Position numbers and translations under genes: made by a program. Positions 10,426 to 22,319 of a DNA stretch of 64,000 nucleotides are shown one piece after another. The DNA is taken from NCBI GenBank assembly GCA_963995505.1, contig OZ023199.1, positions 5,513,906 to 5,577,905 on the forward strand. Reading direction: 5' to 3'. The DNA comes from Hypericum androsaemum. Taxonomy: Eukaryota > Streptophyta > Magnoliopsida > Malpighiales > Hypericaceae. The notes under the pieces are model-generated. The model had not been told where the DNA came from. It worked only from the letters and a program-made list of their open reading frames with translations, and ran no database searches. Each line of letters begins with the position of its first letter. Positions within the stretch are counted from its first letter, which is position 1.

Positions 10426-12364
10426 CTAAGAGGAACTCCGCAAGCGGCTCTTAATCCATGATTCAAGGAACTTCAACTCTTCGTTGTTTATGGAATGTTC
10501 AAGACGAGGGTATGCCTAAACAATCATCAAGAGCAAGCAGTTGGTCCAAAAGTTCAGTAGTCACCTAGTATAAGAGGGAAATCGTAAATGTACCTTAAAT
10601 TCGCAGCTCATTCCGGCCTTCTCGAGGAACGGAGGACCAGCTTGTCCTGCCTCGAACAATACTGTTCTGTCAGCCATTCCATGCTGCCACAATATAGGTG
10701 TCTGCAAAATAGTTCGATCCATGCAGATCATTTAGCAAGAAGTAACTGAAAGCGAAATTGGGCAATAAACCAAGAGAAATATTCCATCATTTCACATGGA
10801 GTTACCATGCTAGGACAGCATCCAAAATATATGCAATTATCAATGATATGCATTATCTGACAATAAGCTTATTTATAGTCAAGGATTGCCTCGTGACGGG
10901 CCTAGCTGAAGTCCCCGCTTCGAAACTAAATAAATATTGACAGCACAAATAATGGGTGTGTGGCAAAAAGACCTTCTTTGCTTCTGGTGAAATCTGTTCC
11001 AATATGGAATGATTAAAAGGAACCCATCCACTACACACAGCACCACCTCCTAGGGATTTTGGATACAGCAGAACGCTAGCCAACGTCAAGGCACCTGCAA
11101 AGAGAAGTTCAGAAACTGCAGACTTTCTGTACCGGGAACTCAACTTTAAGTGTAGAGTGAAGAAAAGACCTCCTTGACTAAATCCACATACAAATACATT
11201 ATCAGGACTCGTGCCAGCAGCTATTTCTTTGTCTATCATCGCGTGCACGTTCTGAACTGCTTTCATCAAACTGCTTTCATTTTTTGGGGAATCCTGACGT
11301 GCAGCAAATAGTTTCCAGGGCATTAGAAATTTAGAATACCATTTGACAGAGCTATTGAGAATGGGACTGATATAAAAGCACATTTGAAAGCTTCACTTAC
11401 GGCCGTCACAGGAATCTCATTCATATCAAACCATGAAGGCATAACAGCACCATCTGCAGCGACAAGCACCAATCAACGTATGATGCATCAACGTAATCCA
11501 CTAAGAAACTTGCCGATTAGAACAAGTGCAGAGGCCTATTCATATTGGGCAGTATACTAACAATCATAACTTCATTGTGTTACACTTATCAATAGATGTG
11601 GTTCCAGGTGACCTTACAGATTTTGGCCAATATCCCCGGTATCTAATACGTGCTCACTCATTCGGGTACCCGTTACAGACCTTGGAATGGATTTCTCTAC
11701 AATACATTGACGCATCTGGTAATAGGGGTATCTGTATCAATGTGCTTCAAAACAAGTTTTTTGGTTCTCTTTTCCTACCCAGAGGTCAGCTCTAAGCAAG
11801 AATCCGGAAAAAGTCGAACCTTTATATGTTGGCTCTGTAGTTTCTCTCCAAGGAACAACCTTTATAAGTTGAACAGCTTATGCTCTCGTATAAACGAAAA
11901 ACCTAAATGACAATAGTGATGCTACTTTTTGTGATCGTCCTCTCCCCAAACCCGAAACGATCTGCAATGATTCGACAGTTCGAGATCCGAACACAAGAAC
12001 ACATAGAAACGGATCAAGACGTTACAATCAACGCAACACCACCAAGCAATGGGGAAATTGGAAAGAAAAGCTCCTATCTTGCCGAAGCCAAATAGATACA
12101 AGAACAAACCCAGTAATTAACCAACCGGGGAGAGACTAATCGAACGAGGATGAACATAAGAAAGAAGGGAACTTTAAAGCATTAAAGTGCGAAGAAGAGA
12201 GAGTGGTTCATACAGTTGCAGGTAACTGGGTTGTTGGGAGCAGAAGGGAAGGACCATTTGGTGGCTCTGAACTCCGGGGAAGTGAAGAGGGTCCTTATGG
12301 GTTCGTTTGCCGGGCCGGAGTCCCCCAACCCGTGAAGCCAGAGGATGAAGCTACGCGCCGCCAT
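10426..12364 (-). CDS. SOBER1-like acyl-protein thioesterase / carboxylesterase
   Basis: Six exons on the minus strand: 12214-12364, 11401-11453, 11170-11293, 10973-11094, 10594-10701 and 10426-10515. All have GT/AG borders in frame and give 215 residues. The alpha/beta-hydrolase fold is complete: LHGLGDSG (10-17, oxyanion region), nucleophile Ser107 in GFSQGG, Asp161 in QHGMAD and His193. The family hydrolyses acyl or acetyl groups from proteins. Arabidopsis SOBER1 and TIPSY1 start MARTFILWLHGLGDSG, so I chose the matching ATG at 12364. An in-frame upstream ATG (12469) would add 35 residues with a hydrophobic segment. The catalytic His sits in PRLEHS, where relatives have PGLGHS, so two glycines are changed. 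The gene faces away from the pyruvate carrier gene across an inserted hAT element. Confidence 0.88.
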
Positions 12365-12469
12365 GGGAGGAGGAGGTGAGTAGTTGTTTGGATGTACAAA
12401 TATTACAAAAGCTAAGGTGGTTGAGAGGGTCAGCGTGTATACAAGGATTGGCTTAATCGGGAGTTGCAT

Positions 12470-13287
12470 CTTAGGATCACCTCCATCGTGGCATTTGTTC
12501 CTGGACCCTAATTTAAGCCAATATATCTAATTTAATATTTTTATATTAATAATATGTAATACGTTTTTTTCAAAGAATTAAAGTTATATTTCAGTTAATT
12601 GCTATCCGGTGACCTCAGGGAAAAAGACTGCAAACTGAATTATGTGCATTCTGTTTTAAAATGATATATAAATGCAATAAACAGCTTTTTCCAACACGTT
12701 ACATTGTTCATTATAAGTAATCTTTGAGTGAATTTGTTTTTTATGACTTGGTGAGTTTGTATATCAAATTTCTCAAGTTCAGTGTTTGGTAAAAAAAAAT
12801 AAACCAGCATAAAATGAAAGCTTTGTTGTCATCTTTATTCAATATTTGTTAGATTATTATATTGATAATTGCTATAGTGATGAGTTAATTTTAATGTAAA
12901 AATTTTACCTATTTATTATCTTATGATTTTGGTCAGTTACTAAAATTTCAACATGATATTAGAGCGAGTTGATTTTGTGTCAGTCGTTATTCTCACACGA
13001 TGGCATGTTGTAATTAACGATTTGTTTATGAGTGTAAAAAATTCATTATTTTACTTTTTTGTGTCAGGAAAAAAATTAGGATCATAACCAAGTTTTAAAA
13101 AACCCCTATGCTCTCCATGTCGTGATGTGACCGATCCGGCCCAATTCCACGAGAGAAATAACACCAATTAGAGATAAGTTTACTTAAGTACTATGTGTGT
13201 GGTTTTATACATTTTACTTAAATATCACGCAGTTTCAATTTTTTATTTTGATAAAATTTTCAGTTTAGCTCGGTCTTATTTCAGACT
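12470..13287. other. AT-rich intergenic DNA left of the hAT insertion
   Basis: This is the upstream flank of the thioesterase gene. It is AT-rich, with TAAGTACTATGTGT near 13184 resembling the TAAGTACCATGTGT found just after the hAT element. I see no gene. Confidence 0.35.
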
Positions 13288-13295
13288 CCTAAGTA
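13288..13295. repeat. 8-bp target-site duplication of the hAT element (left)
   Basis: CCTAAGTA here is repeated exactly at 15778-15785, directly outside both ends of the hAT element. Confidence 0.9.
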
Positions 13296-15777
13296 TAGGG
13301 GTGAGTTTTAAACCGACAAAAATCCGACACCGCATCAAACCAAACAGCACCACACCGAGAAAACAAAAATCGCATATTTGATACGGTGTCGGTGTGCGGC
13401 ACCGCACCGCACTGCACCTATTCGGGACGGCGTCGGTTTGACTTTTATACCGCACCGCATACACCGCACCGCACCAATAGGTTTGATATGCCACATAGGA
13501 CAACTGTGGCTAAGGATTGCATGAAAATATACTTTGATGAGATGATGAGGGTGAAAAAATCTTTGAAGGGTCAGAGGTTGAGTTTCACAACAGATACTTG
13601 GACGTCAATCCAAACAAAGAATTACATGTGTTTAACTGGACATTGGATTGACAAGGATTGGAAGTATCAAAAGAGGATTTTGAACTTCTGTCAAATTGAC
13701 AATCACAGAGGGGAGACAATTGGAGATAGTATTGAGCAGTGCCTAATTGAGTGGGGGATTGAAAAGATCCTAGCCATCACAGTTGACAACACTTTATCAA
13801 ATGATTCAGCTATTCGCAATTTGAAATCATCCACGAGCTACAAATTGAAGAATGTAATATCTAATCATGACCACTTGCATATAAGGTGTAGTGCTCATAT
13901 TCTGAATTTGGTTGTGCGAAGTGGAATGCTACACATTAATGAATCTATTATGAAGATTCGAAAAGCGGTAAAGTATGTTACTAGTTCTGCACCTAGGCTG
14001 AAATTTTTTGGTGATTGTGTGAAAGCTTCAAATGTAGAGTGCAAGAAAGGATTATCTACGGATGTGGATACAAGGTGAAATTCTACATATTTGATGCTAG
14101 AGGCTGCCGAGAAGTATGAAAGAGCTTTTTCTCGTTTAGAAAGAGATGATGAAAGATTTTTGGGATATTTTATTAATCCTAGCAAAGATAGAAATGATTC
14201 GGAGGATGAGAAAGATCTAGAAACAACAAAAATTATTCTTATGCCTCCCGACAAAGATGATTGGCTAAATGCAAGAGCTTTACTGAAAATTTTGAAGATA
14301 TTTTATGATGTTACACTGAAGTTTTCTAGCAGTTTAAGTGTCACCTCCAATGAATTCTTTCATGATTTTGTGTTCATGCGAAGAGCACTTGAGAGGCGTA
14401 TCTCTGCATGTGATCGCATGTTGGCCTCTATTGCAACAAAGATGTTAGTGAAGTTCAACAAGTATTGGGGTAAGTTTGAATCCACTAATGGGTTATTGTA
14501 TGTTGCTGTTATTTTGGATCCTCGATACAAGAGCACTTATGTTAGGCGTTCGCTTGAACAATTGTACGAAGAAGCACATGCCAATGCATATGCCGATAAA
14601 GTAAATGCAGTGCTATCTAAGTTGTATATGCAATATGAAGAGCGTTATCGTAAATCTAGTACTGCCTTTGCTAGCTCACCACAAATCGACGTAGTAATGG
14701 AAGATGATGAAGTTGTCAGTGACGATGACGATATGGAAGATTTGAAATTTCGGGATGAATGGGAGAAGCAGATTCTGGTGGATAAATCAAGTGACAAAAT
14801 ATCGTGTTTAGCCAAATACTTACAAGATCCGATAGAGATAAATTCTGACAGCTTTGACATCTTGAATTGGTGGAAGGTTAATGCTGTCAAGTATCCGATC
14901 ATGGCTGATATTGCACGAGATGTGCTATCAATTTCAGTATCAACAGTTGCCTCGGAATCTGCTTTTAGTACAGGTGGACGCGTGTTGGACCCTCACCGAA
15001 GTTCCTTGAAGCCTAGAACCGTGCAAGTTTTGGTGTGTGCTCAAAATTGGTTGTGGACTAGGCCACAAAAAAATGATGAAGATGAAGAAGATCCATTGGA
15101 TGAAGACAAAATACTTAAAGGTTGGTTCTACTTAAAACCAAATAATTTTTTTAACCATGAATATTAGATATTTAAGTTCTAATTTCATTCTTTGTTTTTG
15201 CAGAACTTAAGGAAGAATTTGAAGCCGAAGATGATGACTGAAGGATGTGCTTAGAGGATGTATCTTGATGATTGTTGAATTTGTATTTTTGAAAGGATGC
15301 ATTTGTGAACTTGTTAGGTGGAACTTGTTGAATTTGTGTTTTTGAAAGGGAACTTGTTGATGAAGGGGATTGTTGTTGCGACTGCTATGAATTTGTTGAA
15401 CATATTGAATTTTTTTTTTGAACATTCGTGAACTTATTGCATTTTTTCAACTTGGAACTTCAAATTTGCTTGTTGAATTTTGTGGGTTTCTTCTGAATTT
15501 TGTGGGCTGAATTTTCTGGCCCAAAAATTGATAAAATTAGTCAATTTTCTCAAATTTTGGCCCACTGAAAGTCTAAAATGGCCCATGCGAACTTGACCCT
15601 AATTTGGCGGTGTCAAACCGAACCCACACTGTACCCCACCCACACCGCACCACACCGTAAACCACGGTTTTGCACCAAACCGTACACCGCGCAGTGTTTA
15701 TTTTTCGAAATTAAAATGTGCGGTGCGGTGTCTCATTTGCACACCGAAACTACAAAACCGCACCGAACTCAGTCCTA
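13296..15777 (+). mobile_element. hAT-superfamily DNA transposon, near complete
   Basis: The element is 2482 bp long. The left end is TAGGGGTGAGTT and the right end in reverse complement is TAGGACTGAGTT. It is flanked by a perfect 8-bp duplication, CCTAAGTA, the size typical of hAT elements. Both ends carry dense ACCGCACCG/CGGTGCGGT motifs (13320-13480 and 15600-15760), the usual subterminal transposase-binding arrangement. It encodes a transposase on the plus strand that is broken by one in-frame stop. It lies between the thioesterase and pyruvate carrier genes. Confidence 0.92.
13386..15241 (+). pseudogene. hAT transposase with one premature stop
   Basis: The first open part (13386-14078) has hAT motifs such as LSFTTDTWTS, ITVDNTLSND and IRCSAHILNLVV. 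A TGA at 14076-14078 stands where the family has Trp in DTRWNSTYLML, so one G-to-A change explains it. The frame then continues unbroken to 15167 with VAVILDPRYK, an acidic linker, and the C-terminal dimerisation region with SVSTVASESAFSTGGRV. A plausible intron (GT at 15121, AG ending at 15203) would replace the last 16 residues with a short acidic tail stopping at 15239-15241. The N-terminal BED zinc finger expected before the DTWTS region is missing. The first 35 or so codons of the ORF are subterminal repeat, not protein. As it stands the element would not make full-length transposase. Confidence 0.88.
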
Positions 15778-15785
15778 CCTAAGTA
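15778..15785. repeat. 8-bp target-site duplication of the hAT element (right)
   Basis: CCTAAGTA, identical to 13288-13295. Confidence 0.9.
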
Positions 15786-16564
15786 CCATGTGTAGCCGAC
15801 ATTTTGACACAGATCTAGCCGGAAAAGAAGGCCAAAGTGCAACACTGCACGATCTCGTTCTAGCACTAGCTTTGGGGCTAATTTGAAACCTTTTCACAGG
15901 AAGGTTAAACCCCTGCACGGCATGGTTCTAGCGTTTTGACACAAGAAAGTTATTGAATAGATAGGGTTAAAAAAAGTGATCCCACTTAACTAATACTTAT
16001 GTGGTATAAATCGATGAATTAGATGTTACGTAACATAATGATATGTTAATTGATCTAAAAAATAGATCTCATGATATTAATTGATCTGTTTTGATAAGTA
16101 AAGAGTATTAAATAAATCTATTTATAATTAAAAAAAATTATGTAGAAAAGTCTATTTGAGTTTTGAATCTATAAAAAATCATTTGGTTTGGCGGAGTTGA
16201 GTTGGTCGCACATTGGCCATTACATCAATCAAATCCGGCCCAATCCTCGAGAGAAGAAAACCCATTGCAAGAATTCTTGATAGCCCAATCCAACTTTCTC
16301 ACGTGAACACCAAATCCAAAAAACTTAAAAATCGAATATTTTTTCTTTTACAAAAAATCGGGAACAATAATACTGGTCAGACATTTTACCCTTAGTATTT
16401 CGTTCTCTTGCAATTTTTTTCCTCCAATTCTCTCATCACATCTTACTTGTCCTTATTTTATTTCTCAGTTCTTCACCACCAAACCAAAAAGTCTTAACCA
16501 AACCACTCCTCTCTCTCAGAAGAGGATCTTAGCATCATAAGCTCTCCAAGTCCCAAAGAAAGAG
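15786..16564. other. Upstream flank of the pyruvate carrier gene
   Basis: AT-rich intergenic DNA, then a pyrimidine-rich stretch (about 16400-16540, CTCTC-rich) that is probably 5' UTR or core promoter of the following gene. No clear TATA box and no gene. Confidence 0.4.
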
Positions 16565-18415
16565 ATGTCGACTTCCAAGCTTCAAGCCCTCTGGAACCAT
16601 CCGGCCGGTCCTAAAACCAGTTACGTCCCTTTCTCTCTTATGCCGCCTCTATACTTGTTCGTAGCCGAATCTAACCCACCCAGAAGAGAGGATAGGAAAG
16701 ATTCGTTCTTTCTGACCTCCATGGACGTTACAATTGATTCTGAAACGAACCCATCTTTTGATTTCTTCGCTGTGGCCTTTGGGTTGAAGGGAATTGAGGG
16801 GTTTTTTTTTTCTTTGAAGGGTTTGATTTCATCTTAGAAGTTTTGTTAGTGGAGGAGACACGGGGTAGAGGAATAAAGCTTGCATTTTTCGGGTATGTTC
16901 TTTCGAATCGGACATGTAACATAATCATTTGGATTCTTGTGAGTATGCAGGGAAGAAGATGAGTGCTTTTCGATTGGTTAAATGCGTTGTTTAAGTTGAG
17001 CCGATGCTTGTTCGGGTGGGCGGGTTTTGATAATAAGGATATAGGACCCATTGGTGTCCTATGACCCGTGTCGCTGACTTTATTTAACGAGATGGAAATC
17101 GTGTTTCGTTGTTGTTGTTGTTGTCATCGTCGTTATAGGACTTCATTTACCTGCTACCAATCTCGCTTACTGCTGCATTGGCAGTAATCTGATTTTGGTT
17201 CTACAATGTTGCCTAACATTTTGACTATGGAGAGTTGCCTAACTTTGTTTGGTTGGTTTTGCACTATGCAGTTCATTTCTGGGCTCCGACCTTCAAGTGG
17301 GGCATCAGCATTGCTAATATTGCTGATTTCGCAAAACCGCCTGAAAACTTGTCCTATCCGCAGCAGATAGGTGTTCACTCGTTTCTTTGTTGTTCCTTTC
17401 CTTTCGTCTCATCTAGGGACTGTTTTCGGTTTAATCTTTCCGCCTTGGTCACTACGTGCAACCTTGTTGCATACATGCATAACTAAGTTGAGCTGCTATT
17501 GTTTTGACTTATCTCTTCTATTGTTTTTCAGCGGTTACTGCTACCGGAGTGATTTGGTCTCGCTACAGCACTGTAATCACACCCGTGAGTTTCAATCCAC
17601 TCTCTAAATAGCCCTATATAAATCATTTGGTTGATACTCCTCATCAGAAAATATTATTTTCTTAAGTTCTTGCAACTTTAGTTATCTTGAACATTGTATT
17701 TTCTTGAAGTTTGTGTGCTTTATACTAACTCTTGCCTATAACCAGGCGTAATTTGTTTCAATTCTATATAATCTTCGGTTTTCTGTAAGCTTGACTGTAA
17801 AAATCTTGATGCATGGTGATCTACTTGTATGCTTGTTCGGTGAAAACTGATCTTCCTCTTTCCTATCATTAGCCCATAGGATGGATGGAAGTTGATGAAA
17901 CTTGAGTAGAGCAGTTGACAAAATTGTCATGGGAGAGCCACCGTTTTTTATTCCTTGCTTTCTATTGGTGAATGGTGGAAAAAGCATTTTCAAATAGGAG
18001 CTTCAGTTTTTATTGATTTCTTCAGAACAAACGATTAGACTGTATTCTTCTTTTTATATCAGCCGATATGGGAGTTGCTTTGTAACCTCCATCTTGAAAT
18101 TTGAATGAGAATGTCGTAACTAGCAGAAACCAACGATTGAGAACTTTCATTTGCGATCTTCCTGATTTCCTTGTCCTCACTCGTTTTAACTATTTCCTTG
18201 TCCCATTTTATACTGGCAGAAAAACTGGAATCTTTTTAGCGTAAACGTCGCAATGGCTGCGACAGGGATTTACCAACTCTCCCGCAAAGTGAAGTAAGCG
18301 TTCTTTTCAACACTAATATGTTGAAGACTTGTACTTCGTTATAATTCCATATCCTCTTTCTGCTTGCAGTCAGGATTACTTCTCCAAGCCCGAAGCTGCT
18401 ATTGCGAATGAATGA
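16565..18415 (+). CDS. Mitochondrial pyruvate carrier subunit (MPC2-type)
   Basis: Five exons: 16565-16619, 17272-17370, 17532-17584, 18220-18293 and 18370-18415. All have GT/AG borders in frame and give 108 residues, the usual size of the family. The protein starts MSTSKLQALWNHPAGPKT, continues with HFWAPTFKWGISIANIADF, LSYPQQIAVTATGVIWSRY and ITPKNWNLFSVNVAM, and ends in a hydrophilic tail ANE. These are hallmark motifs of MPC (UPF0041) proteins. They form a small hetero-oligomeric carrier that imports pyruvate across the inner mitochondrial membrane. The NHPAGPKT start and the FKW motif point to the MPC2-like group (plant MPC2/3/4). Two or three short membrane segments are expected. No defect is visible. 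Only the first 18 codons lie in exon 1, so ORF-only prediction misses this gene. Confidence 0.93.
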
Positions 18416-19760
18416 CGACGAAAATCTGGTTAGGTATCTCTTTTCTCGGCAGCGATGCGCACTTGTTGGCGCTCCTTTTATGTACGAAGCCCGTGATGTG
18501 GCTGATGCTTCCTTTCTCTATGTGATTTGGATTTTGTAGCAATTGCTATATGCTCCTACTCTCTGTGCTTGGAGATGGACCAACTTTGTGACTAATAAAA
18601 TACAGTTCAAAGCTCCACATGGATTGTGCAGCAAGTGTATTTTGGGTGGGAATGGATCGGATAGTTGTAACACCCGGTTCCTTTTGATCTTCTCTTCAAG
18701 AAATTAATCCAAATATAAGTATTCATTACGTGTTTTTAAAAGATGCTTCAGGTATGATTTGGATTATTTTCTTGAAGAGAGGGCGTAATATTTTCCCCAG
18801 GTTTAATTTATTTGGATTTGAATAGGGAGGTATGATTTGGGAGGAAGAAGATAAAGGTTGGAGGAGGGAGGTAGAAGGGGTTTTTTATAATTTGTTAACA
18901 AATTGGAACTATTTGGTAATTTGTCACACAATGCATCAGCGACAACTTTTAAACAACGAAACATCCACGTAGAATGTAAAACTATGTCGTTTTGAGGGAT
19001 TGTGTGCTCGCGTGGACAACCAAATGCCGGTGCCTGAGATTGAGGGATGTCCAAACAAAAATAACCACAGTGACTAAATCCAAAATTTTAAACACATACC
19101 TTAAAAGCGGAATAAGTGAAACCCTGAGATACTGGAGTTTACTTTTCCAAAAAAAAAAATTAATGGAAGGGGCAGGTGCAACACGAGACACTAGTGTTGG
19201 ATATATTGCCTTTTCTTTTTCGGTTCAAATGGTTGATGGATTGCAATGTGGCTTTTCAGTGGTTGTAACATGTACAATTTCCACCAAACCAAAAAAAAAA
19301 CATGTACATTTCCAATGTATTCTCTTTCTCGAGTTTGGGTTATTCCGGTTATACATAATTTATCTATTTTTATTCTGTAAAATTTTTTCCAGAATTTGGG
19401 TTTTTTTTTCCGAGGGCTCAAAAAATAACCCATCTGTGTGCATACGGTGGATCAAAACTACTCACGACCTCTGACATTAGCCTCATTTTAGAAATTTCAC
19501 GAATAGAATCATGGAGAACGAAAGTTAGTTCTTTGTCTAATTGTGAAAGAATATAAATGTAGCAGTTCCAACAGGCTCAAGAAGGAGCGCACCAAAATGT
19601 AAAGAAACCGAAGCAAGCCACTCAAACTGCGGTTAACCTAGGCATGAATGGCTGCTAACTAGACAATCCAATTCAAATGAGATCTTTGTATCCAGCGACG
19701 AAATGAATGGCCTCTTTTTGTATGATCTATGTGTTGCAAATAATGAGATAGATAGATCTC
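18416..19760. other. Intergenic DNA between two convergent genes
   Basis: This contains the 3' UTR of the pyruvate carrier gene (to about 18650) and the 3' flank of the minus-strand gene that ends at 19761. The middle has A/T homopolymers and no supported ORF. The 160-codon ORF at 18992-19474 has no recognisable motif and atypical composition, so I do not call it. Confidence 0.4.
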
Positions 19761-22070
19761 CTATTTAGCCCTACGACTGCTTTCGTTCCGTCTTTCCGAT
19801 TGGCCATCTCTGAATTCTGGTCTGGAATCAGAGTCCACATCATGAGAAATCAACCCCAAGCTCAAGTCCAAGCTTTCGTTTAGATCTTGCCGGACCACTG
19901 GATCATCATCCTGCGAAAGTTACGATAAACTTGATGAGAACTTTTGGTATCACCAATTAGTACCAGAACAAATTACACTTCAGTTGAAATTGGGAAAAGA
20001 AGGACGTTGGAATCAGGACACAATGCAATTGAACCATGCACCTAGTTTAAGGTGAGAAGTCTTTGGACATGTGAATAACGTATTCCGGTAGGGCCTAACA
20101 TTAAATTGAGGATGAAATACAAAATTTTGCATCAGGTCAACCAGTTGTATGTAAGTTTACACGTTGACTTGCCATGCTATGACCTACCGTCAGAAAGTCA
20201 ACATATATGATACGCTCTATCAAAAAGCACAATCGAAAATAAAAATGCAGGAAACACGTGCTTAACCTGATTTTCGTCCATGGGTAAGTCATTGATATCA
20301 GGTTTTTCATCCAATATTTCATCTTTGGCATCCAGCTGTGCTGTCCCAGGTTCTGCATCGGCTGAGTTGCTTTCGTCATCCATACTTTCGGCAGCCTCTT
20401 TTTCTGTCACCTCCTTTTTCTCATTCTCCAGCAGATGAACCTGCATAAGCATCAGCCACATCACTTTATGAAATACTTGACAGCAGTGGATAGTTTTTTA
20501 TTAGGTCAGCCGCCTCTGCTTTAACCTTCCTATATTATCAAAAGCAGAATAATCAACAGTGCCTTGCCAAGATCAACCTCAAGTTTCACCAGAGCCTCAC
20601 AAAAATTCAGCAAGAACTCATGAAAGAGCATGTCGCGACATAAAAGAGTTGCTGGAGGACTCGGGAAATATATCTTGGAAAAAGTTTTATTTCTGCAAAT
20701 GTAAACCAAAATCAAGATGCGCTATACATGCCACACGCTGCACTCCCTGGCTAGGTAATTCTGAGATTGACGGTACTTGTGATCAAGGAAAAAAGAAACT
20801 AGCAGTCCCTGTTGTAAAGGATATAAGCTAGGAATGCTCTCGAGAATAAGTCTGCATAACAAAGTTTGGATGCATATCACACAGCATTGGTAACAATAGG
20901 GGAAATAGCTTATCTAAAAAAACAATAGGGGAAATATAGAAAGGTGGAAGAAACAGCTTTATAAGATCAAGTAAGTGATGGACTATAGAGAGTAGATTAC
21001 ATATATAACAAGCTATTTCCTTAAGCCCATCATGCAAGATACCGTTTTTACCAACGGAACGGTGCACTTGTCTAATGCAATTAGCAAGAGTTTCCACCAG
21101 ACGAGCATCCATAGAATTGTAGCACTCGAAGAGAGAGGACACAAAGGGAATGACTTTTTATGTATCGTAGAGCAGCGAATGTGAATCAAGGACACCCATC
21201 TAAAAGATTTGACAGAAAACATTTACTTTTTCTGGTCAAAACCACATAAAACAATAATGTCAAACAAACTGTATGCTCTAGTGGTACAAACCAACATTCA
21301 CACAGGCAACCTGATCCATCCAATTTCAGGGATAACCTAACAAAACGAACACGATCTTGATCATGTAACCATGTTCTAGTAAAGAAGTTGCCACTCTTCT
21401 GCAAAGAACAACGGACGAAGAGGAGGCGGTCGTGGTTAAAATTTTGGTCAAAGATGCACCAGACTTTCTTTCCTCTCCATCCTCTCCCCTCTCTTTATCG
21501 GATCCGAGTGCCTAGAGAATCATTTACAGCCGCGTTCCCTCAGATTTCTCCACTACATAATCGACGAAAAGAAACCCCATCGTCACATTGTCGAATCCCG
21601 GGTAAAACAACCGTCACATTCTCAATGAAAATCGCTCTCAGCTAACAATCACCGCATAAACCCTAGCACGAATCCGACGGACCGAGAGAGAGAGAGAGAG
21701 AGAGAGTAAGCAGTACCGGTATGTACTTGTATCTGCGGCGGGGGCGCTCATCGGGGCCGTCCTTGTTGTCATCGGCCTTCGCGGGGGCGGAATTGTCTTT
21801 GCCGCCGTTGGGGGTGAGTGGGGCCCACTTGTAGAAGATGAGGTGGGAGGAGGAGGATTCGCCGCCGTTGCTGTGCGAGGCGGCGGCGGAGGCATTGCCG
21901 TTGGAGGAGAGGTGGTTGTGGTGGCCGTTGCCGTTGTTGTTGTTGTTGTTCGGAGAAGGGGCGAGCGGGACCCACCTCTTCGTCCACTTGCGGACCGGGC
22001 CGGTGAACACCGTCGCCGGGCCGCCGTACCTGGACGACGATCTGCCTAGCCGAGCTCCGACCCCCTCCAT
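19761..22070 (-). CDS. Conserved plant protein of unknown function with EAR-like motif
   Basis: Three exons, 21717-22070, 20267-20440 and 19761-19910, in phase 0 with GT/AG borders, give 225 residues. The N terminus (MEGVGARLGRSSSRYGGP, then VFTGPVRKWTKRWVPL) is basic and looks conserved. It is followed by Asn- and Ser-rich low-complexity sequence, HLIFYKWAPLTP, and a basic RPRRRYKYIP at the first splice site. Exon 2 is acidic (KKEVTEKEAAESMDDE, then DEKPDINDLPMDENQ). The last exon carries DLNESLDLSLGL, with LDLSLGL fitting the LxLxL EAR repression motif and DLN its other form. No enzymatic domain is visible. A nuclear, co-repressor-linked role is only an inference from the EAR-like motif and basic patches. 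The start is the first ATG, behind a TATA box. A GA microsatellite lies in intron 1. Confidence 0.8.
21684..21706. repeat. (GA)n microsatellite in intron 1
   Basis: An uninterrupted GA run of about 23 bases ends about 10 bp from the exon 1 donor of the EAR-motif gene. In the transcript it reads as a CT-rich tract just after the donor. Confidence 0.85.
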
Positions 22071-22112
22071 CCTTCTTTTCCTCCCTCTGTTTGTTCTCCC
22101 TCTGTTCCCTTT

Positions 22113-22123
22113 CTATTTATATA
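22113..22123 (-). promoter_or_regulatory. Candidate TATA box of the EAR-motif gene
   Basis: The minus strand reads TATATAAATAG about 43-53 bp upstream of the start codon at 22070. The expected 5' UTR would be short and pyrimidine/purine-rich. Confidence 0.5.
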
Positions 22124-22319
22124 AAATAAAATAAAACAAAACAAAATAATTAGGTCCCACCGTTGAAATTGTATGCTCCCTCAATAAAAAGTCCAACATT
22201 ACCGGCCTGGTCAGCAAGTTACGGAGTATTTTGTCAAAGTTTTTTAGAGAAAGTAACATGTTATTTATTCTTCACCAAGTTTATGTTATGTTACATTTTT
22301 TGAGGCGGATGAATTAACC

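Noticed and set aside
13386..13490. N-terminal 35 codons of the hAT ORF as real protein
   Set aside because: They are the CACCGCACCG subterminal repeats. Conserved transposase sequence starts only around 13495.
18992..19474. 160-codon plus-strand ORF
   Set aside because: The sequence has A/T homopolymers, no recognisable domain, no splice context, and overlaps an equally long shadow ORF on the other strand.
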